NCBI GenBank assembly: GCA_021787845.1
Contig: JAJYLH010000047.1
Location: forward strand, 1-46,023
Direction of reading: 5' to 3'
DNA: 46,023 bases
Source of the DNA: Myxococcales bacterium
GTDB lineage: Bacteria > Myxococcota > Myxococcia > Myxococcales > JAJYLH01
The notes below the pieces were generated by a model. That model had not been told where the DNA came from. It did no database searches and worked only from the letters and a program-made list of their open reading frames with translations. Position 1 is the first letter of the stretch. Each line of letters starts with the position of its first letter. This document shows, one piece after another, positions 17,228 through 25,768 of the stretch. Position numbers and translations under genes: made by a program.

Positions 17228-18000
17228 CGGCGCCTCCGCGGGGCGTGGCGCCGGGCCGGCCTCTTCGCGCGGGAGCCCGAGGAGCGCTTCTTCGCGGCGG
17301 GAGCCTCCGGTGGGCGAGCTTTCGCGGAGCGGCGGCTCGAAACACGGGCTGCCTGGGCGCGGGCCTTCGCCGGGCGAGCCTTGGTTCCCGCCGTCCGCGC
17401 GGCTTTGGGTCTCGCGGCCCGGGCCTTCTTCGCCGCCGGCTTCGCCGATTTCGCGCGGGCGGGGCGGCGCGAGCGGACCGGCCGGGCCAGGGTCTCCACC
17501 ATCTCGACGAAGAACGCAGACCCGTCGCACGTACAGCGGTTCCCCTCCAGGGCTTCGCGAGCGCTCTCGCCTGGCAGGACCGATTCGCCCTCCAGGAACG
17601 CTCTCGTGGTCACGAGGAGCCCCGGCAGGCATCTCTCGCAGGGGCGCGATGCTAGCCGGCGCAAGCCTTCGCGCACCGGTTTGAGCACCCGGTCCGTCTT
17701 GAGCCCCTCGCTCGTCACCACGCTCGCGCCGTCGACGTGGACCATCGGGACCGCGCAGCTTTGGACCAGCTCTCCGTCCAGGAGGACCTGGCAGCCGCCA
17801 CAGGCATGGCCCTCGCAGGAGGTCGGGAGCTTGATCGAAAGCTTCTGCGCGAGCACCCGGGAGAGGCGGTCGAGCGGCGGCGCGGTGACCTCGGCAGCCC
17901 TCCCGTTGAGCTCGAACCGCCATTTCGCGTTCGAACCCCGGCCCGCCGGCGGCCGCCTCGTCGCGCTCCCGTCGCGCGCGTGCTCCTTCGGGTCCGCCAT
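17224..18000 (-). CDS. [2Fe-2S] protein (CoxS-like) with histone-H1-like basic tail
   Basis: A protein of 258 residues. Residues about 27-105 form a plant-type ferredoxin domain with CEGHACGGCQVLLDG and VQSCAVP supplying the first cluster ligands. A second, shortened cluster-like part follows (PCERCLPGL, then NRCTCDG), as in small subunits of molybdenum hydroxylases. From about residue 178 the protein changes to a low-complexity tail of about 80 residues of Lys/Ala/Arg/Pro (AKPAAKKARAARPKAARTAG...), like histone-H1 or AlgP tails, which CoxS proteins do not normally carry. ATG at 18000 is used; an AAAGGAGG site at 18021-18028 is too far away and suits an out-of-frame ATG at 18014 or a GTG at 18021, so the start is uncertain. 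It heads the trio. Confidence 0.75.
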   Translation of the reverse strand: MADPKEHARDGSATRRPPAGRGSNAKWRFELNGRAAEVTAPPLDRLSRVLAQKLSIKLPTSCEGHACGGCQVLLDGELVQSCAVPMVHVDGASVVTSEGLKTDRVLKPVREGLRRLASRPCERCLPGLLVTTRAFLEGESVLPGESAREALEGNRCTCDGSAFFVEMVETLARPVRSRRPARAKSAKPAAKKARAARPKAARTAGTKARPAKARAQAARVSSRRSAKARPPEAPAAKKRSSGSRAKRPARRHAPRRRR

Positions 18001-18273
18001 GCGGGGGGCAGCATACGACACCTCCTTTGTTCGTCCACGGCGAGCGTTCGCCATCGAAGCCACGCCTCGCCTTGGCGGGCGAACGCCAATGGGGCGAAAG
18101 CGCGGGACGCTGACGACAGGTGTGGGCGCCGGGACGCGGGGGAAGAGTTCGGACGATGCGGGTCGGCGTCCAAGGGAAGCTTCCGCTGGCGATCGCGCCG
18201 TCGGCACGGCGGATGCTGAGCGCACATCTCCAGACGGCGCTGGGGCCGTCGCCAGGGAGGAGAAGGGAAAGCC

Positions 18274-19488
18274 ATGCGGAATCTCACGAGGCTCGAAGAG
18301 CTCGGAAGGAAAGCGCTCCGGTACAAGGTCGCAGGAGGGCTGAGCGCGACGCTCATCGCGGTCGGCGGCATCGGGGCGATGGTTGCGATCCATGCCCACG
18401 AGCGGACGCGGCCGGTCTCGGCGCAGAGGGCGGTGCGCCAGCCGGGTGCGGTGCCGGTCCCCGTCTTCGCGCCGGTCGCGATCGATTCAACGCCGCCGGA
18501 GGTCTTCCAGTCGCTCGGCAACTCGCAGTCGGTGCCGCTCTTGTCGCCCGGCAAGACGGAAGCGAAGGTCGCGGTCCACACGGAAGTCCCGAAGGTCGTC
18601 GCCAGCACGCCGGCGAAGAAGCCGTTCGCGCCGACCGGCGCCGTCACCAAGCCGCCGGCGTTCGTGCCGGTCGCGGACCAGGCGCTCGCGCTCGCGCACG
18701 CCGACACCGCGCCGGTCGACCACCTGGCGAAGGCGGACGAGCTGGAGAAGAGCGGCGACGGGAAGGACGCGCTCGCCGAGGCGCGACAGGCGCTCTACGA
18801 CAAGCCCAACGACCCGGCGGCGCTCTGGCGCATCGCCACGCTGGACGGTGGCGCTCTCGGAGAGCGCGCGCTCGCCCGGCTCGTGAAGGTGTCGAAGTCG
18901 GACGCCGAGGCGCCGCTCGAGCTGGCGAAGCGGATGCTCGTGCGAGGGGACGTGCCCGGCGCGATGGCGATGGCGCTTCGGGCCTGCCGGCTGGACCCGA
19001 AGAGCTGGCAGCCGTGGGAGGTCGAGGGACGAGCGTTCCTCTCGCAGGGACAGCTCGGGCCGGCGATCGCCGCGTTCAAGAAGTCGACCGAGCAGAAGGG
19101 CGCGCCGAGCTACCCCTACAACAACCTGGGCCTCGCGCTGATGCTGAGCGGACGCTATGACGGAGCGCTCCAGGCCCTCAACACCGCTGTCGATAAGGGT
19201 CCGGTCAAGGCGTACATGATGAACAACCTCGGGCTCGCGTACGAGAAGCTCGGGGAGCTCGACCAGGCGGAGGTCGCCTACCTCGGCGCGCTCGAGCTGG
19301 AGAGCGACTACGTCAAGGCGCAGGTCAACCTGGAGCGGGTGGGCAACGAGAAGGACGCGCTCGCCCGGAGCGACAAGCGCGAGAAGGGCGAAGACGCGAA
19401 GGCGTCGACGGGCGCGGGCGGCGTCGTGACCCGGTCGCCGTCGAGCGGAGCGCTGGTGACCGAGCCGGGACCGCTGCACGGCGGATGA
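18274..19488 (+). CDS. Membrane-anchored TPR protein
   Basis: A protein of 404 residues. ATG at 18274 follows GGAGGAGAAGG. A single membrane helix (about 20-40, GGLSATLIAVGGIGAMVAIHA) anchors the protein. A Pro/Val/Lys-rich spacer (45-145) leads to a TPR domain (about 148-350) with recognisable repeats (DALAEARQALYDKPNDPAALWR, YPYNNLGLALMLSGRYDGALQAL, AYMMNNLGLAYEKLGELDQAEVAY). The last 50 residues are low complexity. It probably acts as a periplasmic assembly scaffold; the partner is unknown. It is divergent from the [2Fe-2S] gene and separated by 273 bp that should contain promoters for both. Confidence 0.8.
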   Translation: MRNLTRLEELGRKALRYKVAGGLSATLIAVGGIGAMVAIHAHERTRPVSAQRAVRQPGAVPVPVFAPVAIDSTPPEVFQSLGNSQSVPLLSPGKTEAKVAVHTEVPKVVASTPAKKPFAPTGAVTKPPAFVPVADQALALAHADTAPVDHLAKADELEKSGDGKDALAEARQALYDKPNDPAALWRIATLDGGALGERALARLVKVSKSDAEAPLELAKRMLVRGDVPGAMAMALRACRLDPKSWQPWEVEGRAFLSQGQLGPAIAAFKKSTEQKGAPSYPYNNLGLALMLSGRYDGALQALNTAVDKGPVKAYMMNNLGLAYEKLGELDQAEVAYLGALELESDYVKAQVNLERVGNEKDALARSDKREKGEDAKASTGAGGVVTRSPSSGALVTEPGPLHGG

Positions 19489-19620
19489 GCTGGGCGGCAT
19501 GGCACCGGTCAGGCAGTAGCGCTGAAGGAAGATAGAACCGCTCGCCCAGGCCTCGGTCCGGGCGGGCGGTCCTGCCTGCGTCACGCCCTCCGGATTTCGG
19601 GAGGCGCTCGCTCATCGGCG

Positions 19621-19663
19621 CCATCGGACCGATCCGACGGATCCGACCGATCGGTCCGATTGG
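19621..19663. repeat. 9-bp array, copy 6 (about five units)
   Basis: The units are CCATCGGA (one base short), CCGATCCGA, CGGATCCGA, CCGATCGGT and CCGATTGG. A perfect 11-bp stem TCGGACCGATC / GATCGGTCCGA is present. It lies between the TPR gene and the alpha/beta hydrolase gene, both on the plus strand. Confidence 0.85.
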
Positions 19664-19740
19664 CCGGAGGCGAGGGGGCTGGCGACCGGCTTGGCGCGGG
19701 CGCGAAACGGGTCGGCTCTCGGCGCGCGGGTCGTGGTTAG

Positions 19741-20721
19741 ATGCGCTCGATGAAGACGCTCCAGCATTGGGTTCCCAACGGCGCCGGGTGGCTCGTCGCG
19801 CTGACGCAGAGCTTCGACCCCGAACGGCTCGACCCCGCGCGCCGGCCGGTGCTGATCGTGCCGGGGTACGGGATGAACTCGTTCATCTTCAGCTTCCACC
19901 CGCGCGGCACCTCGCTCGAGAGCTACCTCGTGGAGCAGGGGTTCGAGGTCTGGCGGGTCGACCTGCGGGCGAGCGGCGATTCCATCCGCCAGGGCGGCGG
20001 CGAGTCGTTCAGCTTGGAGGACCTGGCGCTCGTCGACCTCACCGTCGCGGTCGATGCCGCTCTGGAGCGCACCCGCTCGACGGCGAAGCGGGTGGACGTC
20101 ATCGGCGCGTCGCTCGGCGGGTCGCTCGTGCTGATGCACGCGGTCCTCCGCCCAGACCACAAGCTCGGAACGCTGGTCGCGATGGGGAGCCCCGTGCGCT
20201 GGGTGAAAGTCCACCCCGTCCTGCGGGCGCTCTTCCTCTCGCCGATGCTCGTGGGGCTGGTGCGCTTTAGGGGGGCGCGGCGGGCGGCGGAGGTTGCGCT
20301 GCCGCTCGCGGCCAAGCACCTGCCGTGGCTCCTGCGCGTCTACCTGAACCCGGCGGCGAGCGACGTCGGCGCCGCGCGGGAGATGGTAAAGACCGTCGAG
20401 AACCCGAACCGCTTCATCAACCGGCAGATCGCGCGCTGGATGCACCAGCGGGACCTGGTGGTCGGCGGGGTGAACGTCTCCCTGGGGCTCCAGCGCCTGA
20501 CGACACCGCTCCTGTGCATCGTCGCGAACGGCGATGGCATCGTGCCCCTCGAAACCGCGCGGTTTCCGTATGAGCAGGCGGGCACGGCCGACAAGGGTCT
20601 CCTGGTGGTCGGGACCGAGGAGATGACGCTCGCGCACGCGGACCTGTTCGTGTCGGACCAGGCGGTGGAAGTGGTCTTCCGGCCCATCGCCGACTGGTTC
20701 CTGCGCCACGAGGCCGCCTGA
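19741..20721 (+). CDS. Alpha/beta-fold hydrolase
   Basis: A protein of 326 residues. An oxyanion/PGYG segment (VLIVPGYGMNS) and the nucleophile elbow GASLGG with Ser at about 119 are present; Asp in VANGDGIVP and His in LAHADLF complete a triad. The lid region (150-230) is hydrophobic and basic. It resembles the PhaC-like/esterase group of alpha/beta hydrolases with a 'retrieve, not secreted' layout, since no signal peptide is present. An ATG at 19750 (MKTLQ) is an equally possible start. It is followed by aldehyde dehydrogenase and M20 peptidase genes in the same direction (gaps of 97 bp and 1 bp). Confidence 0.85.
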   Translation: MRSMKTLQHWVPNGAGWLVALTQSFDPERLDPARRPVLIVPGYGMNSFIFSFHPRGTSLESYLVEQGFEVWRVDLRASGDSIRQGGGESFSLEDLALVDLTVAVDAALERTRSTAKRVDVIGASLGGSLVLMHAVLRPDHKLGTLVAMGSPVRWVKVHPVLRALFLSPMLVGLVRFRGARRAAEVALPLAAKHLPWLLRVYLNPAASDVGAAREMVKTVENPNRFINRQIARWMHQRDLVVGGVNVSLGLQRLTTPLLCIVANGDGIVPLETARFPYEQAGTADKGLLVVGTEEMTLAHADLFVSDQAVEVVFRPIADWFLRHEAA

Positions 20722-20818
20722 ACGGGTCGTGCCCGGGCTGCCGTGGTAGCCGCAGCGAAATCGCGTCGGCGAGAAGACCACATCTGCTAGGTTCCCGCGC
20801 TCGGTCAAGGAGGGCGCG

Positions 20819-22402
20819 ATGCCGGCGGCCGTCAGCGAAATCGAAACGATGTCGATCGAGGTCCGTGCTCCGCGCGACGGGCGGATGCTCGCCCGGGTGG
20901 CGGTGACGCCCGTGTCGGATCTGCCGCGCCTCGTGGCGCGCGCGCGCGCCGCCTCGCGGGGGTGGGCGACGCTGGCGATGAAGGAACGCGTCCGGCGCCT
21001 TGGCGCCATCCGCGACCGGTGGCTCGAGCGCGGGCGCGAGGTGGCGCAGGTCCTGATGGACGAGGGGGGCAAGAGCGAAGCCGAGGCACTGACGAGCGAG
21101 GTCGTCCCCTCGGTCGACCTGTTCAACTACTGGCTCAAGGCGGCGCCGAGATTCCTCGCGCGGGAGCCGGTGAAGCTCAACGCGCTCAACTTCCCGGGGA
21201 AGCGCGCGTTCATCGACTACGAGCCCCGGGGCGTGGTGGCGCTCGTCACGCCCTGGAACTACCCGGCGTCGATTCCGCTGAGAACCCTGGTGCCGGCGCT
21301 GCTCGCGGGCAACGCGGTCGTCTGGAAGCCGAGCGAGCTGTCGCCGCTGTCGGGACGGCTCGTGCACGAAATCTTCGCGCCGGACCTGCCGCCGGACCTC
21401 CTCACCCTGGTGCAGGGCGACGGCGTGGTCGGCGAGGCGCTGGTCGACGCGGACATCGACCTCGTCGCGTTCACCGGCTCGGTCGCGACGGGCAAGCGCA
21501 TCGCCCAGCGGGCGGCGGCGCGGCTGATTCCGGTGTCGCTGGAGCTGGGCGGCAAGAACCCGGCGATCGTCCTCGAGGACGCGGACCTCGACCGGGCGAG
21601 CGCGGGCATCGTCTGGGGCGCGTTCGCCAACGCCGGCCAGAACTGCGCGGCGGTGTCGCGGGTCTACGTCGTCAAGGAGGTCCAGAGCGAATTCGAGAGG
21701 CGGGTGCGCTCCCGGATGGCGCTTCTCCGGTTCGGGCCCGCGGCGGGCGAGGTCTTCGACGTGGGGCCGGTGGTCAACGAGAAGCAGCTCGCGCGAGTCG
21801 AGCGCCAGGTGAACGAGGCGAAGGAAGCGGGAACGCCGGTGTGGAGCGGCGGCGCTCGTGTCGAGGGTGAGGGCACCTGGTTTACGCCGACGGCGGTCGC
21901 GGGGCCGGAGCCGGAGCTGGCGATCGCGCGCGAGGAGACCTTCGGGCCGGCGCTGTCGGTGACGGTGGTGGAGGACGAGGCGGCGGCGGTGCGGCGGGCG
22001 AACGAGAGCGACTACGGGCTGTCGGCGAGCGTGTGGACGAAGGACCTCCGGCGCGGCGAGCGGCTCGCGCGCGCGTTGGAAGCGGGGACGGTGACGGTCA
22101 ACAACACCTCGTTCACCCCGGTGATCCCGAACGCGCCGTGGAGCGGGCGCAAGGCGAGCGGCCATGGCGCGACCAACTCGCACCGGGCGCTGGTGGAGAT
22201 GGTGGCCCCGAAGTTCGTCTTGCTCGACAAGCAGCGGGGCGGCGAGCTGTGGTGGTTTCCACACGACCAGTCGCTGGTCGAAATCGCCCGCGCGCTCCTC
22301 GATTTCCTGCACCGCAGCCTGAGGCGCAAGCTGCGCGCCCTGCCGGTGATCCTGCGGCGGATGCCGGCGCGGCAGAAGCGGCTCAAGGCCCCGGTGCTCT
22401 GA
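20819..22402 (+). CDS. NAD(P)-dependent aldehyde dehydrogenase
   Basis: A protein of 527 residues. The ALDH fold is clear: VTPWNYPA (cofactor binding), FTGSVATGKRI (Rossmann loop), catalytic Glu in LELGGKNPAIV and catalytic Cys in NAGQNCAAVSRVYV, followed by EETFGP. The group is that of succinate-semialdehyde/benzaldehyde-type enzymes; the substrate cannot be told. The C-terminus carries an extra basic tail of about 50 residues (SLRRKLRALPVILRRMPARQKRL) that could be a membrane-association helix. It ends 1 bp before the M20 peptidase start, so the two are probably one transcript. Confidence 0.93.
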   Translation: MPAAVSEIETMSIEVRAPRDGRMLARVAVTPVSDLPRLVARARAASRGWATLAMKERVRRLGAIRDRWLERGREVAQVLMDEGGKSEAEALTSEVVPSVDLFNYWLKAAPRFLAREPVKLNALNFPGKRAFIDYEPRGVVALVTPWNYPASIPLRTLVPALLAGNAVVWKPSELSPLSGRLVHEIFAPDLPPDLLTLVQGDGVVGEALVDADIDLVAFTGSVATGKRIAQRAAARLIPVSLELGGKNPAIVLEDADLDRASAGIVWGAFANAGQNCAAVSRVYVVKEVQSEFERRVRSRMALLRFGPAAGEVFDVGPVVNEKQLARVERQVNEAKEAGTPVWSGGARVEGEGTWFTPTAVAGPEPELAIAREETFGPALSVTVVEDEAAAVRRANESDYGLSASVWTKDLRRGERLARALEAGTVTVNNTSFTPVIPNAPWSGRKASGHGATNSHRALVEMVAPKFVLLDKQRGGELWWFPHDQSLVEIARALLDFLHRSLRRKLRALPVILRRMPARQKRLKAPVL

Positions 22403-22403
22403 C

Positions 22404-23783
22404 ATGGGAAGCTCTGCGATTGGAAATTCTGAGAATGTCATCATCCGGTCCGTCGACTGGACGGCGGCGGAGAAGGAGGCGCTCGAGCTGTTCCAGTCGC
22501 TCGTCCGCGTCGACACCACCAATCCGCCGGGGAACGAGACCGCTGCCGCTGAGCTCTTGGCTGACTTCCACCGCGCGCGCGGGTTCGCTCCGACGCTCCT
22601 CGAGAGCGCTCCCGGCAGGGGAAACCTCATCGTCCGGCTGAAAGGCGACGGGACGAAGCCGCCGCTCGTCCTCACCGCGCATCTGGACGTGGTGCCGGCG
22701 GAGGGGGACGGCTGGAAGCACCCCCCGTTCGGCGCGGAAATCCACGACGGCTATCTCTGGGGCCGCGGCGCGGTCGACATGAAGAACATGGCGGCGATGA
22801 GCGCCGTCGTGTTGCACCTGCTGAAGGAGAGCGGTGCTGCTCTCAAGCGCGACGTCATCTTCGCGGCGGTGGCCGACGAGGAGGCCGGCTCCCGCTGGGG
22901 CGCGAAGTGGCTGGTCGACCACCATCCGGAGCTGGTGCGGGCCGAGTACGCGCTGGGCGAGATCGGCGGTTGGACCCTGCACTTCGGGAAGGTCACCTAC
23001 TATCCGATTCAGGTCGCGGAGAAGGGCACCCTGTGGGGCAAGCTGCGGGCGAAGGGGACGCCCGGGCACGGGTCGATGCCGCGGGAGGACAACGCGGTGG
23101 TGCGGCTTGCGAAAGCGGTCTCGGACCTCGGGCGGGTGCGGCTGCCGCAGCACCCCTCGGCACCGGTCGAGGCGATGGTCAGCGCTCTTGCCAAGGAGCA
23201 GGGCTTCCCGGTGGGGACAGTGCTGAAGCAGGTCTTGCGCCCGGCGCTGGCGCCGCAGGTGTTGAAGGTGATGCCGGCCTCGGTCCGGCGCGGTTTCGCG
23301 GCGCTCTTGTCGAACACGGCGACGCCGACGGTGTTGCGGGCGGGGTCGAAGACCAACGTCATTCCGGGCGTCGCCGAAGCGGAGTTCGACGGTCGCCTCG
23401 CGCCGGGACAGACGAAGGACGACCTTCTGCGCGAGATCCGGGAGGTGGTCGGCCGCGACGTCGAAATCGAGGTGGTCGACACGACGCCGCCGGTGGAGGT
23501 GCCGTACGAGACGGAGCTCTTCGACGCGCTCCAAGCGGCGGTGAAGCGGGCGGACCCGACCGGGGTGCCGATTCCCTACGTCATTCCGGGTTTCACCGAC
23601 GCGCGAGCGTTCACGAAGCTCGGCATCAAGTACTACGGCTTCGCGCCGCTCCAGCTTCCGCGCGAAGGCAACCTCGCCTTCACCGACCTCTATCACGGCA
23701 ACGACGAGCGGGCGCCGGTCGAGGGGTTCAAGTGGGGGCTGAGGCTCCTGTTCGACGCGGTGAAGACGTTCTGCGAGACGTGA
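22404..23783 (+). CDS. M20 family metallopeptidase (ArgE/DapE/CPG2-like)
   Basis: A protein of 459 residues. Zinc-site motifs are intact: TAHLDVVP, GRGAVDMKN, ADEEAGS and the dimerisation segment GTPGHGSMP, with a final His in LYHGND. The length fits M20A carboxypeptidase/acyl-amino-acid hydrolases. No signal peptide, so it is cytoplasmic. The ATG lies 1 bp after the aldehyde dehydrogenase stop, which suggests co-transcription; a possible joint role in using an N-acyl or amide substrate is a guess. Confidence 0.92.
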   Translation: MGSSAIGNSENVIIRSVDWTAAEKEALELFQSLVRVDTTNPPGNETAAAELLADFHRARGFAPTLLESAPGRGNLIVRLKGDGTKPPLVLTAHLDVVPAEGDGWKHPPFGAEIHDGYLWGRGAVDMKNMAAMSAVVLHLLKESGAALKRDVIFAAVADEEAGSRWGAKWLVDHHPELVRAEYALGEIGGWTLHFGKVTYYPIQVAEKGTLWGKLRAKGTPGHGSMPREDNAVVRLAKAVSDLGRVRLPQHPSAPVEAMVSALAKEQGFPVGTVLKQVLRPALAPQVLKVMPASVRRGFAALLSNTATPTVLRAGSKTNVIPGVAEAEFDGRLAPGQTKDDLLREIREVVGRDVEIEVVDTTPPVEVPYETELFDALQAAVKRADPTGVPIPYVIPGFTDARAFTKLGIKYYGFAPLQLPREGNLAFTDLYHGNDERAPVEGFKWGLRLLFDAVKTFCET

Positions 23784-23957
23784 CGGCGCAGGCCGCGGTC
23801 GAGGAGAGGCAGCGCTCTTCCTGGCCGGCAGCGGCACCGGACCTCGGCGGTCGTCGCGGCCAGGCTGCCCCAGCCATCCTCGAGCGCTCGCCGACCGGCG
23901 GGCTCGCGCCTCTTGCGTTGGCTGGCGAATGAGAGAAGGGTCGGTTATTCTCAGGAC

Positions 23958-24254
23958 ATGAGTACCGACGACATCACGGTCCAGATCCTGCGAGAGATAC
24001 GCGACGCGATTCACGAGACCAACGCCCGCATCGACCAAACCAACTCGCGCCTCGACCAAACGAATGCGCGCCTCGACCAAACGAACGTCCGATTGGACGC
24101 GCTGGACGACGCGATGTTGAGCTTGGCCGAGCAGCAGCGTTTCATCGTGCGTCACTTCACCACGTTTCTGCAGCACGACAGCCGGTTCGAGCTGGAGATC
24201 ACCGACCTGAAGCGCCGCGTGGGCGAGCTCGAACGACGCACGTCGACCGGCTAG
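23958..24254 (+). CDS. Small coiled-coil protein with heptad repeats
   Basis: A protein of 98 residues. Residues about 22-50 contain four near-identical heptads (RIDQTNS, RLDQTNA, RLDQTNV, RLDALDD), giving a parallel-type coiled coil, and a second helical part follows. No family was recognised; similar short proteins with RLDQT heptads occur in many bacteria. Its stop codon overlaps that of the convergent MBL-fold gene in the palindrome CTAG (24251-24254). Confidence 0.75.
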   Translation: MSTDDITVQILREIRDAIHETNARIDQTNSRLDQTNARLDQTNVRLDALDDAMLSLAEQQRFIVRHFTTFLQHDSRFELEITDLKRRVGELERRTSTG

Positions 24255-25132
24255 CCAGGTCGAGCCCCTCCCTGCGCGCGCGTCTCCTCGATCAAGTGCT
24301 CCACCACTTCCTGGCGGCTGGAGATGACGCCCAGGTCTCGGTAGGGCTCGCCGCGGGGCCTCTCCATCGCGCGAAGGATAACGGCATCGCTCTCGCCCTG
24401 CGTACGGCGGCGGACGACCTCGTCGCGCAAACCGCGCAGGAAATCGCGGTAGGCGATGAGGTCGGCTTTCGTCGCGAGCGGCCCGTGCCCGGGAATCACC
24501 CGGGTCACGTCGTAGCGGCACATCTCGTCGAGCGCGGCGAGGACGCCCAGCATCGTGCCGCCGTGGAAGGGGTCGATGTGCGGGTAGAAGCCGGCGTTGA
24601 AGATGTCGCCGGTCGCGAGCGCGCGCTCGGCAGGAAAGTAGGCGAAGACGTCGCCGGAGGTGTGGGCGGGTCCCGGGTGGACGACGATCACCTCTTCGCC
24701 GCCGACGTCGAGCGTCACCCGACGGCGAACCGGAAGGAACGGCGCGCCGTCGAACGGCGGCGCCACCTCGCCGACGCGGTCGGTCGCGAGGTAGGCGAGA
24801 GTGCTTTCGCTCGCCACCAGCGTCGCGCCGCGGGCGAGCTCCAGGTCGTCCTCGCCGGCGTGGTCGAAGTGCAGGTGCGAGTTGACGAGGAACAGCGGGC
24901 GGGCGTGCTCCTCGCGCAAGAGGCGGACGATGTCCTCGCCGTAGGGCCACGTCTTCGCGTCGAAGACGAGGGCCCGCCGGCCGCGCACCAGCACCAGGCT
25001 GTTGCCCCCGCCGCCGCGCAGGAAGGTGAGCCCGGGCGCAAGCGGGACCTCGCGGACGTAGAACAGCTCCGCCGGCATGCAGCAGGGAAGCAGCAGGAGG
25101 GCAACGGTGCTGGCGAGCAGGAGACGCCGCAT
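24251..25132 (-). CDS. MBL-fold metallohydrolase lipoprotein
   Basis: A protein of 293 residues. The N-terminus MRRLLLASTVALLLLPCC is a lipoprotein signal, with Cys17 or Cys18 modified. Metallo-beta-lactamase fold motifs are complete: NSHLHFDHAG (HxHxDH), GPAHTSGD, TGDIFNAG and VIPGHGP. This group includes glyoxalase II-like and beta-lactamase-like enzymes; the substrate is unknown. A lipidated, envelope-located member is less common than a cytoplasmic one. Convergent with the coiled-coil gene and divergent from the nusA region. Confidence 0.88.
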   Translation of the reverse strand: MRRLLLASTVALLLLPCCMPAELFYVREVPLAPGLTFLRGGGGNSLVLVRGRRALVFDAKTWPYGEDIVRLLREEHARPLFLVNSHLHFDHAGEDDLELARGATLVASESTLAYLATDRVGEVAPPFDGAPFLPVRRRVTLDVGGEEVIVVHPGPAHTSGDVFAYFPAERALATGDIFNAGFYPHIDPFHGGTMLGVLAALDEMCRYDVTRVIPGHGPLATKADLIAYRDFLRGLRDEVVRRRTQGESDAVILRAMERPRGEPYRDLGVISSRQEVVEHLIEETRAQGGARPG

Positions 25133-25625
25133 CGGTCGAGTCTACGGGTTTCGTCGGCCGGGAGAAAAGCGCGCGGACCAGGACGGCCGTGACCGCCCTG
25201 ATCCGCGTTGGCCTTGCGATCGCCCGCCAGTCACACGCGCGTTGCCTCCCGACGCGCCCGAGCGCAAGTGGCCCGGGTCTCGGTTCGCCGGTCAAAGCTC
25301 GCGCGGCCCCTTTCCGGCTCGTGCCCCCCAGGAGCGTTTAAGCACACCGCCTCATCACGAACCGGCCCCCCTCGAACCAGCGAACGACCTGCAACGCCAC
25401 AAGAGAGGTGGGCACCTCTCCCGCTGGACGCAAGGCCGGCTGCGGGGACCTGCCGCGGGCGCGAGCGTGCCCGCGAGGGGCAGCGAGCGATCGGTCGGGT
25501 CGATGGTCGCCTTGCGGCGACAGAGCGGGTGGGCCGCCGGCTTGCGGCAGGGCTTCCGCCCAGGGCGCCGCTGTCGCCGCCGGAGCAGCAAGGCGAGCCC
25601 GTCCGCCCCATCCGGCGGGATTCGC
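25133..25625. other. About 490 bp without a recognisable gene
   Basis: This stretch between the MBL-fold gene and the nusA promoter has long open frames on both strands only because GC is high. None has a coding-like composition or a family I recognise. rimP, which normally precedes nusA, is not here. Confidence 0.5.
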
Positions 25626-25655
25626 TTGACTTTTCCCCGCTCGGCCTGCTAAACG
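25626..25655 (+). promoter_or_regulatory. Probable sigma-70-type promoter of the nusA operon
   Basis: TTGACT (25626-25631) and TAAACG (25650-25655) are separated by 18 bp in an otherwise very GC-rich region. The downstream leader of about 110 nt holds an intrinsic terminator. Confidence 0.5.
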
Positions 25656-25698
25656 CGCCTCCGACATTTTTGGACGCCGCCCCGCCGGGAGGCATCTG

Positions 25699-25728
25699 AA
25701 AGTGGGCAGCGGTAGGCCCACTTTTTTT
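25699..25728 (+). terminator. Intrinsic terminator/attenuator in the nusA leader
   Basis: A perfect 7-bp stem (AGTGGGC at 25701-25707, GCCCACT at 25716-25722) with an 8-nt loop is followed by seven T. It lies 40 nt before the nusA start and so can only end transcripts coming from the promoter at 25626 or upstream. It has the form of the conserved leader that precedes rimP in many proteobacteria; NusA itself stimulates such terminators, which would give autoregulation (inference). Confidence 0.75.
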
Positions 25729-25768
25729 GTTGCCGGAACCCGCTTTCGGGGCTCTCGAAGGAGACGCC

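Noticed and set aside
20417-25295. Two long minus-strand frames opposite aldehyde dehydrogenase and M20 peptidase
   Set aside because: The plus strand has complete catalytic motifs; the minus frames are low-complexity shadows.
25133-25625. A tRNA or rimP gene ahead of nusA
   Set aside because: No cloverleaf with a T-loop GTTCRA motif and no RimP-like protein in any frame could be made out.
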